From Pseudomonas sp. (GTDB lineage Bacteria > Pseudomonadota > Gammaproteobacteria > Pseudomonadales > Pseudomonadaceae): a DNA stretch of 50,973 nt. This document shows, one piece after another, positions 32,653 through 45,664 of the stretch (within the stretch, counting starts at the first letter, position 1; each line of letters opens with the position of its first letter). Under the pieces are notes generated by a model that ran no database searches, was not told the DNA's origin, and saw only the letters and a list, made by a program, of their open reading frames with translations. The stretch covers positions 1 to 50,973 of the forward strand of contig JAUVYN010000014.1 of assembly GCA_030603065.1 (NCBI GenBank), given 5' to 3'. Made by a program: the position numbers and the translations under genes.

Positions 32653-34023
32653 TCAGACAGGTTGGAGTACCTGGTCCAGTTGTTCAGGGTCCAGCACCTG
32701 CGTGTCGACTTTTATGTAGGCGGCCGACTCTTCGGCCACTATCACCGCCTCGGCCACGCCCGGAACGGCAAGAATTCGCCGGAGCAGCGCCTCATCCCGG
32801 ACCGATTCGCAGGGCAACGGCAGGCGGTAGCTTGTAACGTAGGCTGGTTGGCGCATCTTAACACCAATCACGAACCAGAAAAGCGCGAGCAGTGCACAGC
32901 ACAGGAAAACCCCGCCCAGTCCAAAGCTCCCGTAAACTGCCCCGCCGATCACGCCGCCCACCGCCGCGCCGGCAAACTGACTGGTGGAGTAGATTCCCAT
33001 GGCGGTGCCCTTGGCGCCGGCCGGGGCGATCTTGCTGAGCAATGAAGGCAGCGTGGCCTCGAGCAGATTGAAGCCGATGAAGTAGACCACGATGGCCGCG
33101 ACCAGCCATCCCAGAGATCCCATGCCTGCCCACATCAGTGGCTGTGCGAGAGCCAGCACCAGCACTGCTCCCAGCACCACCTGCTTGACCCGTCGCCGCC
33201 GCTCGGCATAGATGATCAGCGGCACCATGGCCAGAAAGGATACCAGCAGAGCGACCAGATACACCCACCAATGCTGTGCATTGGGCAGCCCTGCCTGCTC
33301 CAGCAGCGCCAGCGGGATAGCCACGAAACTGGCCATGAGGATCGCATGCAGGACCGCAATACCCAGGTTCAGCCGCAGCAGTTCGGGGTTGAGCAGTGTT
33401 GCCAGAAAGGCCCCGGGCGCGATACCCGCTTCACGGTGTCGCACGGCGGCGTCGGGCGCCGGGACGATCCAGAGGACGAGAACGAGCCCGGTCAACGCCA
33501 GCAGGGACGTAAGATAAAAGACGCCAGAAAGCCCGGTCGCTGCGGCCACCAGCGGGCCAATCACCATCGCCAGGCCGAAGGATAAGCCGATGCTCATCCC
33601 TATCATTGCCATGGCCTTGGTGCGGTGCTGGTCTCGGGTAAGATCGGCGACCAGCGCCATGACCGCGGCGGCAATCGCTCCGGCGCCCTGCAGAACCCGG
33701 CCGGCAATAACGCCCTGGATGGTGTCAGCCTGGGCTGCGAGCAGCCCACCCAGGGCGAACAGGATCAACCCGCCGAGGATGACCGGCTTGCGTCCGATAC
33801 GATCGGATAGCATCCCGAAGGGGATCTGCAGCAGCGCCTGGGTGAAACCATAGGCGCCGATAGCCACTCCAATGAGCAAAGGCGTAGCCCCTTCCAGCGC
33901 CTGGCCGTAGGTGGCCAGGACCGGCAACACCATGAACAGACCCAGCATGCGAAAGGCGAAGACCGCCGCAAGCGAACTTGCCGCGCGGCGCTCGGCAGGC
34001 GACATGGAATCGGCCTGATGCAT
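32653..34023 (-). CDS. MFS transporter, YajR-like, with C-terminal YAM-type domain
   Basis: 456 residues with 12 membrane spans. The MFS motif A GMLSDRIGRKPVILGG lies between spans 2 and 3. After span 12 (about residue 385) there is a soluble tail of about 70 residues, RLPLPCESVRDEALLRRILAVPG-like, with a ferredoxin-like beta-alpha-beta pattern. This is the arrangement in E. coli YajR and its YAM domain. Substrates of this group are unknown. GGAGA precedes the ATG. The gene is divergent from uvrA and precedes ssb, as I recall it does in P. aeruginosa. Confidence 0.88.
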   Translation of the reverse strand: MHQADSMSPAERRAASSLAAVFAFRMLGLFMVLPVLATYGQALEGATPLLIGVAIGAYGFTQALLQIPFGMLSDRIGRKPVILGGLILFALGGLLAAQADTIQGVIAGRVLQGAGAIAAAVMALVADLTRDQHRTKAMAMIGMSIGLSFGLAMVIGPLVAAATGLSGVFYLTSLLALTGLVLVLWIVPAPDAAVRHREAGIAPGAFLATLLNPELLRLNLGIAVLHAILMASFVAIPLALLEQAGLPNAQHWWVYLVALLVSFLAMVPLIIYAERRRRVKQVVLGAVLVLALAQPLMWAGMGSLGWLVAAIVVYFIGFNLLEATLPSLLSKIAPAGAKGTAMGIYSTSQFAGAAVGGVIGGAVYGSFGLGGVFLCCALLALFWFVIGVKMRQPAYVTSYRLPLPCESVRDEALLRRILAVPGVAEAVIVAEESAAYIKVDTQVLDPEQLDQVLQPV

Positions 34024-34108
34024 GGTTTCTCCGCAATCAAGAAAAGCGCGGATTCTAGCATGCCTTACCGCTGATGCAGCGATGCTGCCGCTTGCCTGGT
34101 CCGCGCTT

Positions 34109-34138
34109 TTGCCCGGGGCTGCCTACGCACCGTATACT
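34109..34138 (+). promoter_or_regulatory. uvrA promoter
   Basis: TTGCCC (34109-34114) and TATACT (34133-34138) are 18 bases apart. Transcription would begin near 34145, after the in-frame ATG at 34141 but before the GTG at 34171, which supports the GTG start. No CTG-N10-CAG LexA box is seen around it. Confidence 0.6.
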
Positions 34139-34170
34139 AGATGGCTTTGCTGGCCGAGGGTGACTCAAGA

Positions 34171-37002
<2,832 letters not shown>

Positions 37003-37054
37003 TCGATCGGGCGATCCGTGCCAGCGGGTCGCTCGATCTGCGGTTCACTGAAAC

Positions 37055-37086
37055 GAAAAAACCGGGCCTGAGCCCGGTTCTTTCTT
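37055..37086. terminator. Bidirectional terminator between uvrA and the alpha operon
   Basis: An 8-bp perfect stem (AACCGGGC 37060-37067, GCCCGGTT 37072-37079) with a CTGA loop is flanked by TTTTTTCG on the minus strand and CTTTCTT on the plus strand. It ends the ribosomal supercluster and uvrA. Confidence 0.92.
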
Positions 37087-37095
37087 AAGCCTGAA

Positions 37096-37479
37096 TCATT
37101 CTTCTGCGGCAGCTGCCACGTCAGGACGATCAACCAGCTCAACGTAGGCCATAGGTGCGGAATCACCAGCGCGGAAGCCGCACTTGAGGATACGCACATA
37201 CCCGCCCGGGCGAGCGGCGTAGCGCTTGCCCAAATCATTGAACAGCTTGCCCACAGCTTCTTTGCTGCGAGTGCGGTCAAACGCCAGGCGGCGGTTGGCT
37301 ACGGTATCTTCCTTGGCCAGGGTGATCAGCGGCTCTGCCACACGGCGCAATTCCTTGGCCTTGGGCAGAGTTGTCTTGATCAGTTCGTTTTCGAACAGCG
37401 ACACCGCCATGTTCTGGAACATGGCCTTGCGGTGGGAGCTGGTCCGATTCAGGTGACGACCACTTTTACGATGACGCAT
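37096..37479 (-). CDS. rplQ: 50S ribosomal protein L17
   Basis: 127 residues, the same length as in E. coli. The start [20 protein letters not shown] is diagnostic. bL17 lines the exit region of the large subunit. An acidic, Ala-rich end (VAAAAEE) is typical of pseudomonads. It is the last gene of the alpha operon, 26 bases after rpoA, and is followed by a strong terminator. Confidence 0.98.
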   Translation of the reverse strand: MRHRKSGRHLNRTSSHRKAMFQNMAVSLFENELIKTTLPKAKELRRVAEPLITLAKEDTVANRRLAFDRTRSKEAVGKLFNDLGKRYAARPGGYVRILKCGFRAGDSAPMAYVELVDRPDVAAAAEE

Positions 37480-37505
37480 CTTTCAAATCCTCGGTGTCAA
37501 GACGA

Positions 37506-38507
37506 TCAGGCCGAAACCTTGTCGTCCTTCTTCAAGCTTGCCGGCGGCCAGTTGTCCAGACGCATACCCAGTGAAAGACCACGCGAGGCCAGAACGTCCT
37601 TGATCTCAGTCAGGGACTTCTTGCCAAGGTTCGGGGTCTTCAGCAGCTCCACTTCGGTACGCTGGATCAGATCGCCAATGTAATAGATGTTTTCAGCCTT
37701 CAGACAGTTGGCCGAACGCACAGTCAGTTCCAGATCATCCACCGGACGCAACAGGATCGGATCAATTTCATCCTCTTGCTGCTCGATCACCGGCGTGGAG
37801 TCGCCCTTGAGGTCGACGAACGCGGCCAGCTGCTGTTGCAGAATGGTCGCTGCACGACGAATCGCTTCCTCGGGATCCAGAGTACCGTTGGTCTCCAGAT
37901 CGATGACCAGCTTGTCCAGGTTGGTACGCTGCTCGACCCGAGCGCTTTCAACCACGTAGGCCACACGGCGCACGGGAGTGTAGGTCGCGTCGAGCTGCAG
38001 ACGGCCAATCGAACGGCTTTCGTCGTCATCGGACTGGCGTGCGTCCGCCGGCTCATAGCCACGACCACGCGCAACGGTGAGCTTCATGTTCAGCGCGCCG
38101 TTGGCCGACAGGTTGGCGATGACGTGATCGGGGTTGACGATCTCGACATCGTGATCCAGCTGGATGTCGCCACCGGTGACTGCGCCAGGGCCCTTCTTGG
38201 AAAGGGACAAGGTGACGTGGTCACGGCCGTGCATCTTGATGGCCAGGCCCTTGAGGTTCAGGAGGATCTCGATGACATCTTCCTGAACGCCTTCGATGGC
38301 GCTGTACTCATGCAATACGCCGTCGATTTCCGCCTCTACCACGGCACAGCCGGGCATGGAGGAGAGCAGGATGCGACGAAGCGCATTGCCCAGGGTATGG
38401 CCGAAACCACGCTCCAGCGGCTCAAGAGTGATCTTGGCGCGCGTGGGCGAGCTTTCCTGTACGTCGATGTGACGCGGTGTTAGAAACTCGGTAACCGAAC
38501 TCTGCAT
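37506..38507 (-). CDS. rpoA: DNA-directed RNA polymerase subunit alpha
   Basis: 333 residues, the usual pseudomonad length. The N-terminal assembly domain (about 1-235) carries [23 protein letters not shown]. After a short linker, the C-terminal domain (about 250-333) has the DNA/activator-binding part [20 protein letters not shown] and [16 protein letters not shown], which contacts UP elements and class I activators. It is co-transcribed with rpsM, rpsK, rpsD and rplQ. Confidence 0.99.
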   Translation of the reverse strand: MQSSVTEFLTPRHIDVQESSPTRAKITLEPLERGFGHTLGNALRRILLSSMPGCAVVEAEIDGVLHEYSAIEGVQEDVIEILLNLKGLAIKMHGRDHVTLSLSKKGPGAVTGGDIQLDHDVEIVNPDHVIANLSANGALNMKLTVARGRGYEPADARQSDDDESRSIGRLQLDATYTPVRRVAYVVESARVEQRTNLDKLVIDLETNGTLDPEEAIRRAATILQQQLAAFVDLKGDSTPVIEQQEDEIDPILLRPVDDLELTVRSANCLKAENIYYIGDLIQRTEVELLKTPNLGKKSLTEIKDVLASRGLSLGMRLDNWPPASLKKDDKVSA

Positions 38508-38532
38508 GGGGGCACCTTTTGCTGTCTGTCGC

Positions 38533-39153
38533 TTACTTGGAGTACAGCTCGACGATCAGGTTTTCGTTGATGTCGGCATACAGATCACTCCGTGAGGGCA
38601 GGCTTTTGAAGACACCTTCCTTCTTCGCAGTATCCACTTCCAGCCATTCGGCCTGACCACGCTGGGCAGCCAGTTCCAGAGAACCGTTGATGCGCAGCTG
38701 GTTCTTGGCCTTCTCGCGAACAGCTACCACGTCGCCCGGGGAAACCAGGTAGGACGCGATGTTCACAGTCTTGCCGTTGACGCTGATAGCCTTGTGGGAA
38801 ACCAGCTGACGTGCTTCCGCGCGAGTAGCGCCGAAGCCCATGCGATAGACAACGTTATCGAGACGACGCTCGAGCAGCTGCAGCAGGTTCTCGCCGGTCG
38901 CGCCCTTCAGACGGGCCGCTTCCTTGTAATAGTTGGCGAACTGACGCTCAAGGACGCCGTAGATGCGACGGACCTTTTGCTTCTCGCGCAGCTGGGTGCC
39001 GTATTCCGACAGACGACCACGACGCTGACCGTGTACGCCCGGAGGGGTTTCCAGGTTGCACTTCGAATCGAGGGCGCGCGCGCCGCTCTTCAGGAACAGG
39101 TCAGTGCCTTCGCGACGAGACAGTTTACACTTGGGACCAATATATCTAGCCAT
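38533..39153 (-). CDS. rpsD: 30S ribosomal protein S4
   Basis: 206 residues with the start [20 protein letters not shown] and the S4 RNA-binding domain from about residue 96 ([25 protein letters not shown]). uS4 nucleates 30S assembly. In E. coli it represses the alpha operon by binding a pseudoknot upstream of rpsM; no such structure was verified here. The zinc-type cysteine set of some S4 proteins is absent. Confidence 0.99.
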   Translation of the reverse strand: MARYIGPKCKLSRREGTDLFLKSGARALDSKCNLETPPGVHGQRRGRLSEYGTQLREKQKVRRIYGVLERQFANYYKEAARLKGATGENLLQLLERRLDNVVYRMGFGATRAEARQLVSHKAISVNGKTVNIASYLVSPGDVVAVREKAKNQLRINGSLELAAQRGQAEWLEVDTAKKEGVFKSLPSRSDLYADINENLIVELYSK

Positions 39154-39166
39154 TTCCGTCTCCTAA

Positions 39167-39556
39167 TTACACGCGACGCTTTTTGGGCGGGCGGCAGCCG
39201 TTATGGGGGATGGGCGTCACATCAGTGATGCCGCTGATCTTGTAGCCACAAGCATTCAGGGCACGCACAGCGGACTCACGACCCGGGCCAGGGCCCTTGA
39301 CGTTGACGTCGAGGTTCTTCAGACCATATTCCAGAGCGGCCTGACCGGCACGCTCGGCTGCAACCTGGGCAGCGAAGGGCGTGCTCTTGCGCGAACCGCG
39401 GAAACCCGACCCACCGGAGGTAGCCCAGCTCAGAGCATTGCCCTGACGATCGGTAATGGTGATGATGGTGTTATTGAAAGAGGCGTGGATGTGGGCGATC
39501 CCATCGACGACCGTCTTTTTTACTTTCTTACGAACACGAGCAGCAGGCTTAGCCAT
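39167..39556 (-). CDS. rpsK: 30S ribosomal protein S11
   Basis: 129 residues. [25 protein letters not shown]-type start, [18 protein letters not shown] in the middle and [18 protein letters not shown] at the end are standard for uS11, which forms part of the 30S platform. Adjacent to rpsD with 13 bases between stop and start. Confidence 0.98.
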   Translation of the reverse strand: MAKPAARVRKKVKKTVVDGIAHIHASFNNTIITITDRQGNALSWATSGGSGFRGSRKSTPFAAQVAAERAGQAALEYGLKNLDVNVKGPGPGRESAVRALNACGYKISGITDVTPIPHNGCRPPKKRRV

Positions 39557-39576
39557 ATCTGTATATTCCTTCGCGA

Positions 39577-39933
39577 TTACTTACGGATCGGCTTGCGCGG
39601 ACCCTTGCGGGTACGAGCATTGGTCTTGGTGCGCTGACCACGGACCGGCAGGCCCTTACGGTGGCGCAGACCACGGTAGCAACCGAGATCCATCAGACGC
39701 TTGACGTTCATGTTGATCACACGACGCAGATCGCCTTCGGTAGTGCTCTTGGCAACCTCGTTACGCAGCGAATCAACCTGCTCCTCGCTCAGATCCTTGA
39801 TTTTGACATTGGGGGCAATGCCAGTAGCGGCACAGATCTGTTGTGCCTTGGTTTGACCGATACCAAAGATATAGGTCAAAGAGATAACAGTGTGCTTGTT
39901 ATCCGGGATGTTGACGCCTGCAATACGGGCCAT
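39577..39933 (-). CDS. rpsM: 30S ribosomal protein S13
   Basis: 118 residues beginning [20 protein letters not shown]. The helix-two-turn-helix region ([17 protein letters not shown]) and the basic tail [18 protein letters not shown] are characteristic of uS13, which sits in the 30S head and contacts P-site tRNA. First gene of the alpha operon; a promoter candidate and the spc terminator lie in the 171-base gap before it. Confidence 0.98.
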   Translation of the reverse strand: MARIAGVNIPDNKHTVISLTYIFGIGQTKAQQICAATGIAPNVKIKDLSEEQVDSLRNEVAKSTTEGDLRRVINMNVKRLMDLGCYRGLRHRKGLPVRGQRTKTNARTRKGPRKPIRK

Positions 39934-40002
39934 CCAAATTACTCCGTCTGACAGCTACCTGACTCAACCCACACGAAAAGGTTGCGTGAAAAAGGGTGCA
40001 GT

Positions 40003-40031
40003 AGGGTAGCGCTAACAAATATAAAAATCAA
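40003..40031 (-). promoter_or_regulatory. Candidate alpha-operon promoter
   Basis: On the minus strand TTGATT (40031-40026) and TACCCT (40008-40003) are spaced by 17 bases, upstream of rpsM. The -10 is weak. It overlaps the T-tail of the hairpin below, so part of the signal may belong to the terminator. Confidence 0.35.
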
Positions 40032-40060
40032 CCACCCAGCCATGGTTAATGGCCGGGTGG
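40018..40060 (-). terminator. Hairpin with T-tail after rpmJ (end of spc operon)
   Basis: CCACCC-N-GCCAT and ATGGC-N-GGGTGG (40032-40043 and 40049-40060) form an 11-bp stem with one internal mismatch and a 5-base loop. On the minus strand it is followed by TTGATTTTTATATTTG. This would end or attenuate transcription between rpmJ and rpsM. Confidence 0.75.
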
Positions 40061-40104
40061 CGGTTATCCTGAGACGTAGTCTTCAATCAGCTGGTGACAG
40101 GCTA

Positions 40105-40221
40105 TTAGCCCTGGCGCTGCTTGTGACGGGGCTCAGCACTGCAGATGACTCGTACGCTACCATTGCGACGAATCACCTTGCAGTTACGGCAAAGCTTTTT
40201 GACTGATGCTGCAACTTTCAT
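40105..40221 (-). CDS. rpmJ: 50S ribosomal protein L36, zinc-type
   Basis: 38 residues, too short for most gene finders: start codon at 40221, TAA at 40107-40105. The sequence begins [20 protein letters not shown] and ends PRHKQRQG. Cys11, Cys14, Cys27 and His33 form the zinc ribbon of the C+ type. It lies 25 bases downstream of secY in the spc operon, the usual place. A zinc-free paralogue, if present, would be elsewhere under Zur control. Confidence 0.97.
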   Translation of the reverse strand: MKVAASVKKLCRNCKVIRRNGSVRVICSAEPRHKQRQG

Positions 40222-40246
40222 AACCGACTCCAAAAACCCTGAGTGT

Positions 40247-41575
40247 TCAGCGCAGCATGCCGCTGCCGTAGCCTTTCAGGTTCGATTTCTTCATAAGGGA
40301 TTCATACTGCTGAGAAACGAGGTGCGATTGTACTTGCGACATGAAGTCCATCACAACCACAACCACGATCAGCAGCGAAGTCCCACCCAGATAGAAGGGC
40401 ACATTAGCCGATACAACCAGGAACTGCGGCAGCAGACAGACTGCCGTGATGTACAGCGCACCGAACATGGTCAGGCGAGTAAGTACGCCATCGATGTAGC
40501 GAGCCGACTGCTCTCCCGGGCGAATGCCAGGAATGAACGCCCCCGATTTCTTCAGGTTCTCCGCCACGTCCTTGGGATTGAACATCAAGGCTGTATAGAA
40601 GAAGCAGAAGAAGATGATCCCCGCACTAAACAGAATGATGTTCAGCGGCTGGCCCGGAGCGATGGCCTGGGACATGCTCTGCAGCCACCCCATCCCCTCG
40701 CCCTGGCCGAACCAGGTTCCCAGCGAAGCCGGGAACAGCAGGATACTGCTGGCGAAGATCGCCGGGATTACGCCCGCCATGTTGACCTTCAGCGGCAGAT
40801 GACTGCTTTGCGCGGCGAACACCTTACGGCCCTGCTGACGCTTGGCGTAATTGACGGTGATACGACGCTGTCCGCGCTCGACGAACACCACGAACGCAAT
40901 CAACGCAATCGCCAGCAACGCAATGGCGATGAGCGCGAAGATATTGATGTCGCCCTGGCGCGCAGCCTCGAAGGACTGACCAATGGCGCTCGGCAGCCCA
41001 GCGACAATCCCGGCGAAGATCAGCATCGAAATGCCGTTACCGACACCCCGCTCGGTGATCTGCTCGCCCAGCCACATCATGAAGATGGCCCCAGCCACGA
41101 AGGTGGTCACGGCAATGAAATAAAAGCCGAAACCCGTGTTGAAAGCCACACCCTGACTAGCCAGACCGACCGACATGCCGATGGCCTGGATGAACGCGAG
41201 AACAAGCGTCAGATAACGGGTGTACTGGCTAATCTTGCGACGCCCGGACTCCCCTTCCTTCTTCAGCTGCTCCAACTGCGGGCTGACTGCCGTCATCAGC
41301 TGCATGATGATCGATGCAGAGATATACGGCATGATGCCCAGAGCGAAGATGCTCATCCGCTCCAGGGCACCACCCGAGAACATGTTGAACAGGCTAAGTA
41401 TGGTGCCCTCGTTCTGTCTGAACAGATCAGCCAGACGATCAGGATTGATACCGGGAACCGGGATGTGAGCCCCGATGCGGTACACGATGATCGCCAGGAA
41501 CAGGAAGCGCAAGCGCCCCCACAGTTCCGTCAGGCCGCCTTGCTTGATTCCCGAGAGAGCGCCTTGCTTAGCCAT
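40247..41575 (-). CDS. secY: Protein translocase subunit SecY
   Basis: 442 residues and ten membrane spans. The start [23 protein letters not shown], the plug region after span 1, [18 protein letters not shown], and the cytosolic loops with [25 protein letters not shown] and [21 protein letters not shown] are diagnostic. SecY forms the protein-conducting channel with SecE and SecG. The ATG directly follows the rplO stop, so translation is coupled. Confidence 0.99.
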   Translation of the reverse strand: MAKQGALSGIKQGGLTELWGRLRFLFLAIIVYRIGAHIPVPGINPDRLADLFRQNEGTILSLFNMFSGGALERMSIFALGIMPYISASIIMQLMTAVSPQLEQLKKEGESGRRKISQYTRYLTLVLAFIQAIGMSVGLASQGVAFNTGFGFYFIAVTTFVAGAIFMMWLGEQITERGVGNGISMLIFAGIVAGLPSAIGQSFEAARQGDINIFALIAIALLAIALIAFVVFVERGQRRITVNYAKRQQGRKVFAAQSSHLPLKVNMAGVIPAIFASSILLFPASLGTWFGQGEGMGWLQSMSQAIAPGQPLNIILFSAGIIFFCFFYTALMFNPKDVAENLKKSGAFIPGIRPGEQSARYIDGVLTRLTMFGALYITAVCLLPQFLVVSANVPFYLGGTSLLIVVVVVMDFMSQVQSHLVSQQYESLMKKSNLKGYGSGMLR

Positions 41576-42010
41576 TTAGTCCTCGATCTTGCCGCCAGCC
41601 GCGATGATCGCTTCACGAGCACCCTTGGTGGCCATCAGGCCCTTCAGGTTGACCGCCTTGGTGATGTCACCAGAGAGGACGATCTTTGCACGCACGTACT
41701 TGTTGCCAATGATGTTGGCATCCTTGAGCGCCTGCAGGTCAACCACGTCAACGTCCAGCTTGTTCAGCTCACTGGTACGAACTTCAGCGGTAACCATGGC
41801 GATCTTGGACACGAAGCCAAACTTCGGCAGACGGCGATGCAGCGGCTGCTGACCACCCTCGAAGCCCGGAGCGACGGTGCCGCCCGAACGCGAAGTCAGA
41901 CCCTTGTGACCACGGCCACCGGTCTTGCCGAGGCCGCTACCGATACCACGACCGGGGCGGTGCTTTTCACGGCGGGCACCCGGTGCGGAACGCAGATCAT
42001 TCAGTTTCAT
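41576..42010 (-). CDS. rplO: 50S ribosomal protein L15
   Basis: 144 residues starting [20 protein letters not shown] and containing the glycine-rich [18 protein letters not shown] stretch typical of uL15. It joins late in 50S assembly. Three bases separate it from rpmD, and its stop abuts the secY start. Confidence 0.98.
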   Translation of the reverse strand: MKLNDLRSAPGARREKHRPGRGIGSGLGKTGGRGHKGLTSRSGGTVAPGFEGGQQPLHRRLPKFGFVSKIAMVTAEVRTSELNKLDVDVVDLQALKDANIIGNKYVRAKIVLSGDITKAVNLKGLMATKGAREAIIAAGGKIED

Positions 42011-42013
42011 GTC

Positions 42014-42196
42014 TTAACCCTCTACCCGAACCATGTAGGAGACCTTGTTGATCATCCCGCGCACAGACGGAGTATCTTCGACCTCGACGGTGTGACCGAT
42101 GCGGCGCAGACCCAGACCCTTGACACAGGCCTTGTGGTTCGGCAGACGACCGGCAACACTCTTGAACAGGGTCACTTTGATTTTTGCGTTGGCCAT
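42014..42196 (-). CDS. rpmD: 50S ribosomal protein L30
   Basis: 60 residues: [20 protein letters not shown] near the start and [20 protein letters not shown] later define uL30 of the short bacterial form. It lies six bases after rpsE. No unusual feature. Confidence 0.97.
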   Translation of the reverse strand: MANAKIKVTLFKSVAGRLPNHKACVKGLGLRRIGHTVEVEDTPSVRGMINKVSYMVRVEG

Positions 42197-42202
42197 GTCA
42201 GG

Positions 42203-42706
42203 TTACCCCACGATGTCTTCGACGGTCTTGCCGCGCTTGGCCGCTACAGACTCTGGCGACTGCATGGCTTTCAGACCCTTGTAGGTAGCCTGAACGACGT
42301 TGACCGGATTGGTGGAACCGTAACACTTGGCCAGAACGTTGTGGACGCCGGCTGCTTCAAGGACGGCACGCATCGCGCCACCGGCGATGACACCGGTACC
42401 CTCGGAAGCAGGCTGCATGAACACCTTGGAGGCGCCATGGGCGGCCTTGACCGGATACTGCAGCGTGCTGCCGTTCAGGTCGACCTGGATCATGTTACGA
42501 CGCGCAGCTTCCATCGCCTTCTGGATGGCAGCAGGCACTTCACGCGCCTTGCCGCGACCGAAACCGACGCGACCCTTGCCGTCACCGACCACGGTCAGTG
42601 CGGTAAAGGCGAAGATACGACCGCCCTTCACTACTTTGGCAACGCGGTTAACCTGGACGAGTTTCTCGATGTAACCTTCGTCGCGCTTCTGCTCGAAATT
42701 AGCCAT
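42203..42706 (-). CDS. rpsE: 30S ribosomal protein S5
   Basis: 167 residues from ATG 42706; an upstream in-frame start at 42754 would run into rplR and is not family-like. The double-stranded-RNA-binding part ([19 protein letters not shown]) and the following [19 protein letters not shown] are standard for uS5, which acts in decoding fidelity and mRNA unwinding. The end [11 protein letters not shown] is normal. Confidence 0.98.
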   Translation of the reverse strand: MANFEQKRDEGYIEKLVQVNRVAKVVKGGRIFAFTALTVVGDGKGRVGFGRGKAREVPAAIQKAMEAARRNMIQVDLNGSTLQYPVKAAHGASKVFMQPASEGTGVIAGGAMRAVLEAAGVHNVLAKCYGSTNPVNVVQATYKGLKAMQSPESVAAKRGKTVEDIVG

Positions 42707-42716
42707 AGCTATACCC

Positions 42717-43067
42717 TTAGAATTCCAGCCCGCCTTCACGAGCGGCATCGGCAAGCGCTTTCACGCGGCCATGAAACTTGAAGCCGGAACGGTCGAAGGC
42801 GACCTGAGTTACACCGGCAGCCTTGGCGCGCTCGGCGACCAGCAGACCGACTTTCTTGGCGGCTTCGATATTGCCGGTCGCACCACTGCGCAGATCGGCA
42901 TCCAGCGTCGAAGCGCTCGCGATGACCTTGCCACCATCAGCGGAGATGATTTGTGCGTACATGTGCTGCGAAGAACGGTACACGCACAGACGTACGGCTT
43001 CGAGCTCGCGCTGCTTGAGACGCGAACGGCGAGCGCGACGGAGACGAATAACTTTTTTATCGCTCAT
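42717..43067 (-). CDS. rplR: 50S ribosomal protein L18
   Basis: 116 residues. The basic start [20 protein letters not shown] is followed by [16 protein letters not shown] and an end [17 protein letters not shown]. uL18 binds 5S rRNA with L5 and L25. Ten bases from the rplF stop, within the spc operon. Confidence 0.98.
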   Translation of the reverse strand: MSDKKVIRLRRARRSRLKQRELEAVRLCVYRSSQHMYAQIISADGGKVIASASTLDADLRSGATGNIEAAKKVGLLVAERAKAAGVTQVAFDRSGFKFHGRVKALADAAREGGLEF

Positions 43068-43077
43068 TTGCTATGCC

Positions 43078-43608
43078 CTACTTCTTCTTGGCTTCTTTAC
43101 GACGCACAACCTCATCGGAGTAGCGTACACCCTTGCCCTTGTAGGGCTCGGGACGGCGGAAATCACGAATTTCCGCGGCTACCTGACCGACCAGCTGCTT
43201 GTCGATACCTTTGATGATGATGTCAGTCTGGCTGGGGGTTTCCGCGGAAACGCCCTCGGGCAGCTGATAGTCGATCGGGTGGGAGTAGCCCAGCGCAAGG
43301 GACAGTACCTGTCCTTTGGCCTGTGCCTTGTAACCTACCCCGACGAGCTGCAGCTTGCGCTCGAAACCTTGAGTGACACCCACGACCATGTTGTTGACCA
43401 GTGCACGCGTGGTGCCGGCCATGGCCATGTTGACGCTGCCCGGGCGTGCGGCGAACTTGAGCACGCCCTCTTCCTGGACAACTTCGACCTGAGGGTGCAG
43501 GTTCAGCGCCAGGGTACCCTTGGCACCCTTGATCGACAGCTCCTGACCATTAAGTTTTACTTCTACGCCCTGTGGCAGTTTGACAGGGTCTTTAGCGACG
43601 CGAGACAT
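43078..43608 (-). CDS. rplF: 50S ribosomal protein L6
   Basis: 176 residues with two similar halves. [20 protein letters not shown] opens the first; [20 protein letters not shown] and [20 protein letters not shown] are conserved in the second. uL6 lies near the GTPase-associated centre. Lys-rich end (RRKEAKKK) is usual. Confidence 0.98.
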   Translation of the reverse strand: MSRVAKDPVKLPQGVEVKLNGQELSIKGAKGTLALNLHPQVEVVQEEGVLKFAARPGSVNMAMAGTTRALVNNMVVGVTQGFERKLQLVGVGYKAQAKGQVLSLALGYSHPIDYQLPEGVSAETPSQTDIIIKGIDKQLVGQVAAEIRDFRRPEPYKGKGVRYSDEVVRRKEAKKK

Positions 43609-43621
43609 CGTAAACCCCCTA

Positions 43622-44014
43622 TCAGAATACGGTGCAGAGCACTTCGCCGCCGATACCGGCAGCGCGAGCAGCTCTATCAGTCATCACACCCTTGTTGGTG
43701 GAGACAATGGAGACACCCAGTCCACCCTTGACCTTTGGAATCTGGTCAACGGACTTGTACTGGCGCAGGCCGGGACGGCTCACGCGCTTGAGGTCTTCGA
43801 TTACCGGCTTGCCTTCGAAGTACTTGAGCTCGATCGACAGCACGGGCTTGACATCGCCCTGCACTTCGTAACCGGCAACGTAGCCTTCTTCCTTAAGTAC
43901 TTTGGCGACAGCCACCTTCAGCTTTGCCGAAGGCATGCTGACACTGGACTTTTCAGCCATCTGGGCATTACGGATACGGGTCAGCATATCTGCCAACGGG
44001 TCCTGCATACTCAT
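43622..44014 (-). CDS. rpsH: 30S ribosomal protein S8
   Basis: 130 residues with [17 protein letters not shown] at the start and the RNA-binding end [20 protein letters not shown]. uS8 binds the central domain of 16S rRNA; in E. coli it represses the spc operon by binding near rplE. I did not verify an equivalent site here. Confidence 0.98.
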   Translation of the reverse strand: MSMQDPLADMLTRIRNAQMAEKSSVSMPSAKLKVAVAKVLKEEGYVAGYEVQGDVKPVLSIELKYFEGKPVIEDLKRVSRPGLRQYKSVDQIPKVKGGLGVSIVSTNKGVMTDRAARAAGIGGEVLCTVF

Positions 44015-44053
44015 GGGCTTTGTGCTCCTGAAACTGAGTAATTGAGGTCTGGA

Positions 44054-44359
44054 TTACCAGCTGGCCTTGACCAGACCGGGTACATCACCACGCATAGCAG
44101 CTTCACGCAGCTTGATGCGCGAGAGACCGAATTTGCGGTATACGCCGTGCGGACGACCAGTCATGCGGCAGCGATTACGCTGACGCACCGGGCTCGCATC
44201 ACGCGGCAGTTTCTGCAGGGCGACCTGAGCATTCCAACGATCCTCAACGGAAGCGTTGACGTTGCTCACGGTAGCCTTGAGTTCAGCACGCTTCGCAGCG
44301 TACTTGGCAACCAGGCGAGCGCGCTTGAGCTCGCGGTTCTTCATACTGACTTTTGCCAT
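44054..44359 (-). CDS. rpsN: 30S ribosomal protein S14, zinc-free type
   Basis: 101 residues from ATG 44359; the in-frame start at 44419 lies inside rplE. The long form [19 protein letters not shown] with [21 protein letters not shown] carries a single Cys in the region where the short zinc form has four. It is therefore the C- (zinc-independent) type found in enteric bacteria and pseudomonads. uS14 acts in the 30S head. Confidence 0.98.
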   Translation of the reverse strand: MAKVSMKNRELKRARLVAKYAAKRAELKATVSNVNASVEDRWNAQVALQKLPRDASPVRQRNRCRMTGRPHGVYRKFGLSRIKLREAAMRGDVPGLVKASW

Positions 44360-44369
44360 TACCTGACTC

Positions 44370-44909
44370 CTAGTTACGGAACGGGAAGTTGAACGCACGC
44401 AGGAGCGCGCGACCTTCATCGTCGGTCCGCGCAGTGGTGGTCAGGGTAATGTCCAGACCGCGCAGGGCATCGATCTTGTCGTAATCGATTTCCGGGAAAA
44501 TGATCTGTTCCTTGACACCCATGCTGTAGTTGCCACGGCCATCGAACGACTTGGCGTTCAGGCCACGGAAGTCACGCACGCGGGGCAGGGAGATAGCCAG
44601 CAGACGATCCAGGAACTCGTACATCTGTTCGCGGCGCAAGGTAACCTTCACGCCGATCGGCCAGCCATCACGAATCTTGAAACCGGCGATGGATTTGCGG
44701 GCGTATGTTACCACACCCTTGCGACCTGTGATCTTCTCCAGGTCGGCCATCGCGTTTTCAATTACCTTCTTGTCGCCAACTGCTTCGCCAAGGCCCATGT
44801 TCAGGGTGATCTTGGTCAGCTTCGGCACTTCCATCACGTTCTTCAGGCCCAGTTCTTCCTTGAGCTTGGGAACGAGATTAGTGCGGTAGTGTTCTTTCAA
44901 TCTTGCCAT
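44370..44909 (-). CDS. rplE: 50S ribosomal protein L5
   Basis: 179 residues from ATG 44909 (an ATG three codons earlier is less family-like). [20 protein letters not shown] opens the protein; [35 protein letters not shown] and [18 protein letters not shown] are conserved. uL5 binds 5S rRNA and P-site tRNA. Confidence 0.98.
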   Translation of the reverse strand: MARLKEHYRTNLVPKLKEELGLKNVMEVPKLTKITLNMGLGEAVGDKKVIENAMADLEKITGRKGVVTYARKSIAGFKIRDGWPIGVKVTLRREQMYEFLDRLLAISLPRVRDFRGLNAKSFDGRGNYSMGVKEQIIFPEIDYDKIDALRGLDITLTTTARTDDEGRALLRAFNFPFRN

Positions 44910-44926
44910 GGTAAGCACCTAGATTC

Positions 44927-45241
44927 TCAAGCGTCGACGGCTTTTTGGGTCGACTTGAAAATACGAATCTTCTTGCCTTCCTCGACCTTGAAGCCGACAC
45001 GGTCAGCCTTGCTGGTTTCGGGGTTGAAGATAGCCACGTTGGAGACGTGGATAGGCGCCTCCTTCTCAACGATACCGCCCTGGGAACCAGCCATCGGGTT
45101 CGGCTTGGTGTGGCGCTTGATGATGTTCACACCAGCGATGACCAGACGGGCATCGGCCAGGACCTTCAGGACCTTGCCGCGCTTGCCTTTGTCTTTGCCG
45201 GCGATGACGATAACGTCGTCGTCACGTTTGATCTTTTGCAT
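44927..45241 (-). CDS. rplX: 50S ribosomal protein L24
   Basis: 104 residues. A KOW motif lies near the start ([21 protein letters not shown]), followed by [19 protein letters not shown]. uL24 starts 50S assembly by binding the 5' end of 23S rRNA. Eleven bases after rplN. Confidence 0.98.
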   Translation of the reverse strand: MQKIKRDDDVIVIAGKDKGKRGKVLKVLADARLVIAGVNIIKRHTKPNPMAGSQGGIVEKEAPIHVSNVAIFNPETSKADRVGFKVEEGKKIRIFKSTQKAVDA

Positions 45242-45252
45242 GACCGGGCTCC

Positions 45253-45621
45253 TTACAGCACTTCGGGCGCGAGGGAAACGATCTTCATGAACTGCTCATT
45301 ACGCAGTTCGCGAGTCACTGGCCCAAAGATGCGGGTACCGATCGGCTCATTCTTGTTGTTGAGCAGAACGGCAGCGTTGCCATCGAAACGGATCAGCGAA
45401 CCGTCGGTACGGCGAACGCCGTGACGAGTACGCACGATGACCGCGTTGAGCACCTGGCCTTTCTTCACTTTTCCGCGGGGAATCGCTTCCTTCACGGTAA
45501 CTTTGATGATGTCGCCAATGCCAGCGTAGCGGCGGTGAGAACCGCCCAGAACCTTGATACACATCACGCGACGTGCACCACTGTTGTCAGCCACATCCAG
45601 CATGGATTGAGTCTGAATCAT
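45253..45621 (-). CDS. rplN: 50S ribosomal protein L14
   Basis: 122 residues beginning [20 protein letters not shown], with [19 protein letters not shown] and [18 protein letters not shown]. uL14 sits at the subunit interface. It is the first gene of the spc group; the 43-base gap to rpsQ shows no clear promoter, so S10 and spc genes probably share transcripts. Confidence 0.98.
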   Translation of the reverse strand: MIQTQSMLDVADNSGARRVMCIKVLGGSHRRYAGIGDIIKVTVKEAIPRGKVKKGQVLNAVIVRTRHGVRRTDGSLIRFDGNAAVLLNNKNEPIGTRIFGPVTRELRNEQFMKIVSLAPEVL

Positions 45622-45664
45622 AACTTTCTCCGACCCTTGAAAATTCCGCTAAATAGCGCGGGGC

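Noticed and set aside
34024-34170. LexA box around TATACT upstream of uvrA
   Set aside because: The sequence fits a -10 element; there is no CTG and CAG at the required spacing.
40145-42781. 878-codon open frame opposite secY, rplO, rpmD and rpsE
   Set aside because: It mirrors highly biased ribosomal-protein codon use on the other strand; the translation is low-complexity, without domain features, and covers five certain genes.
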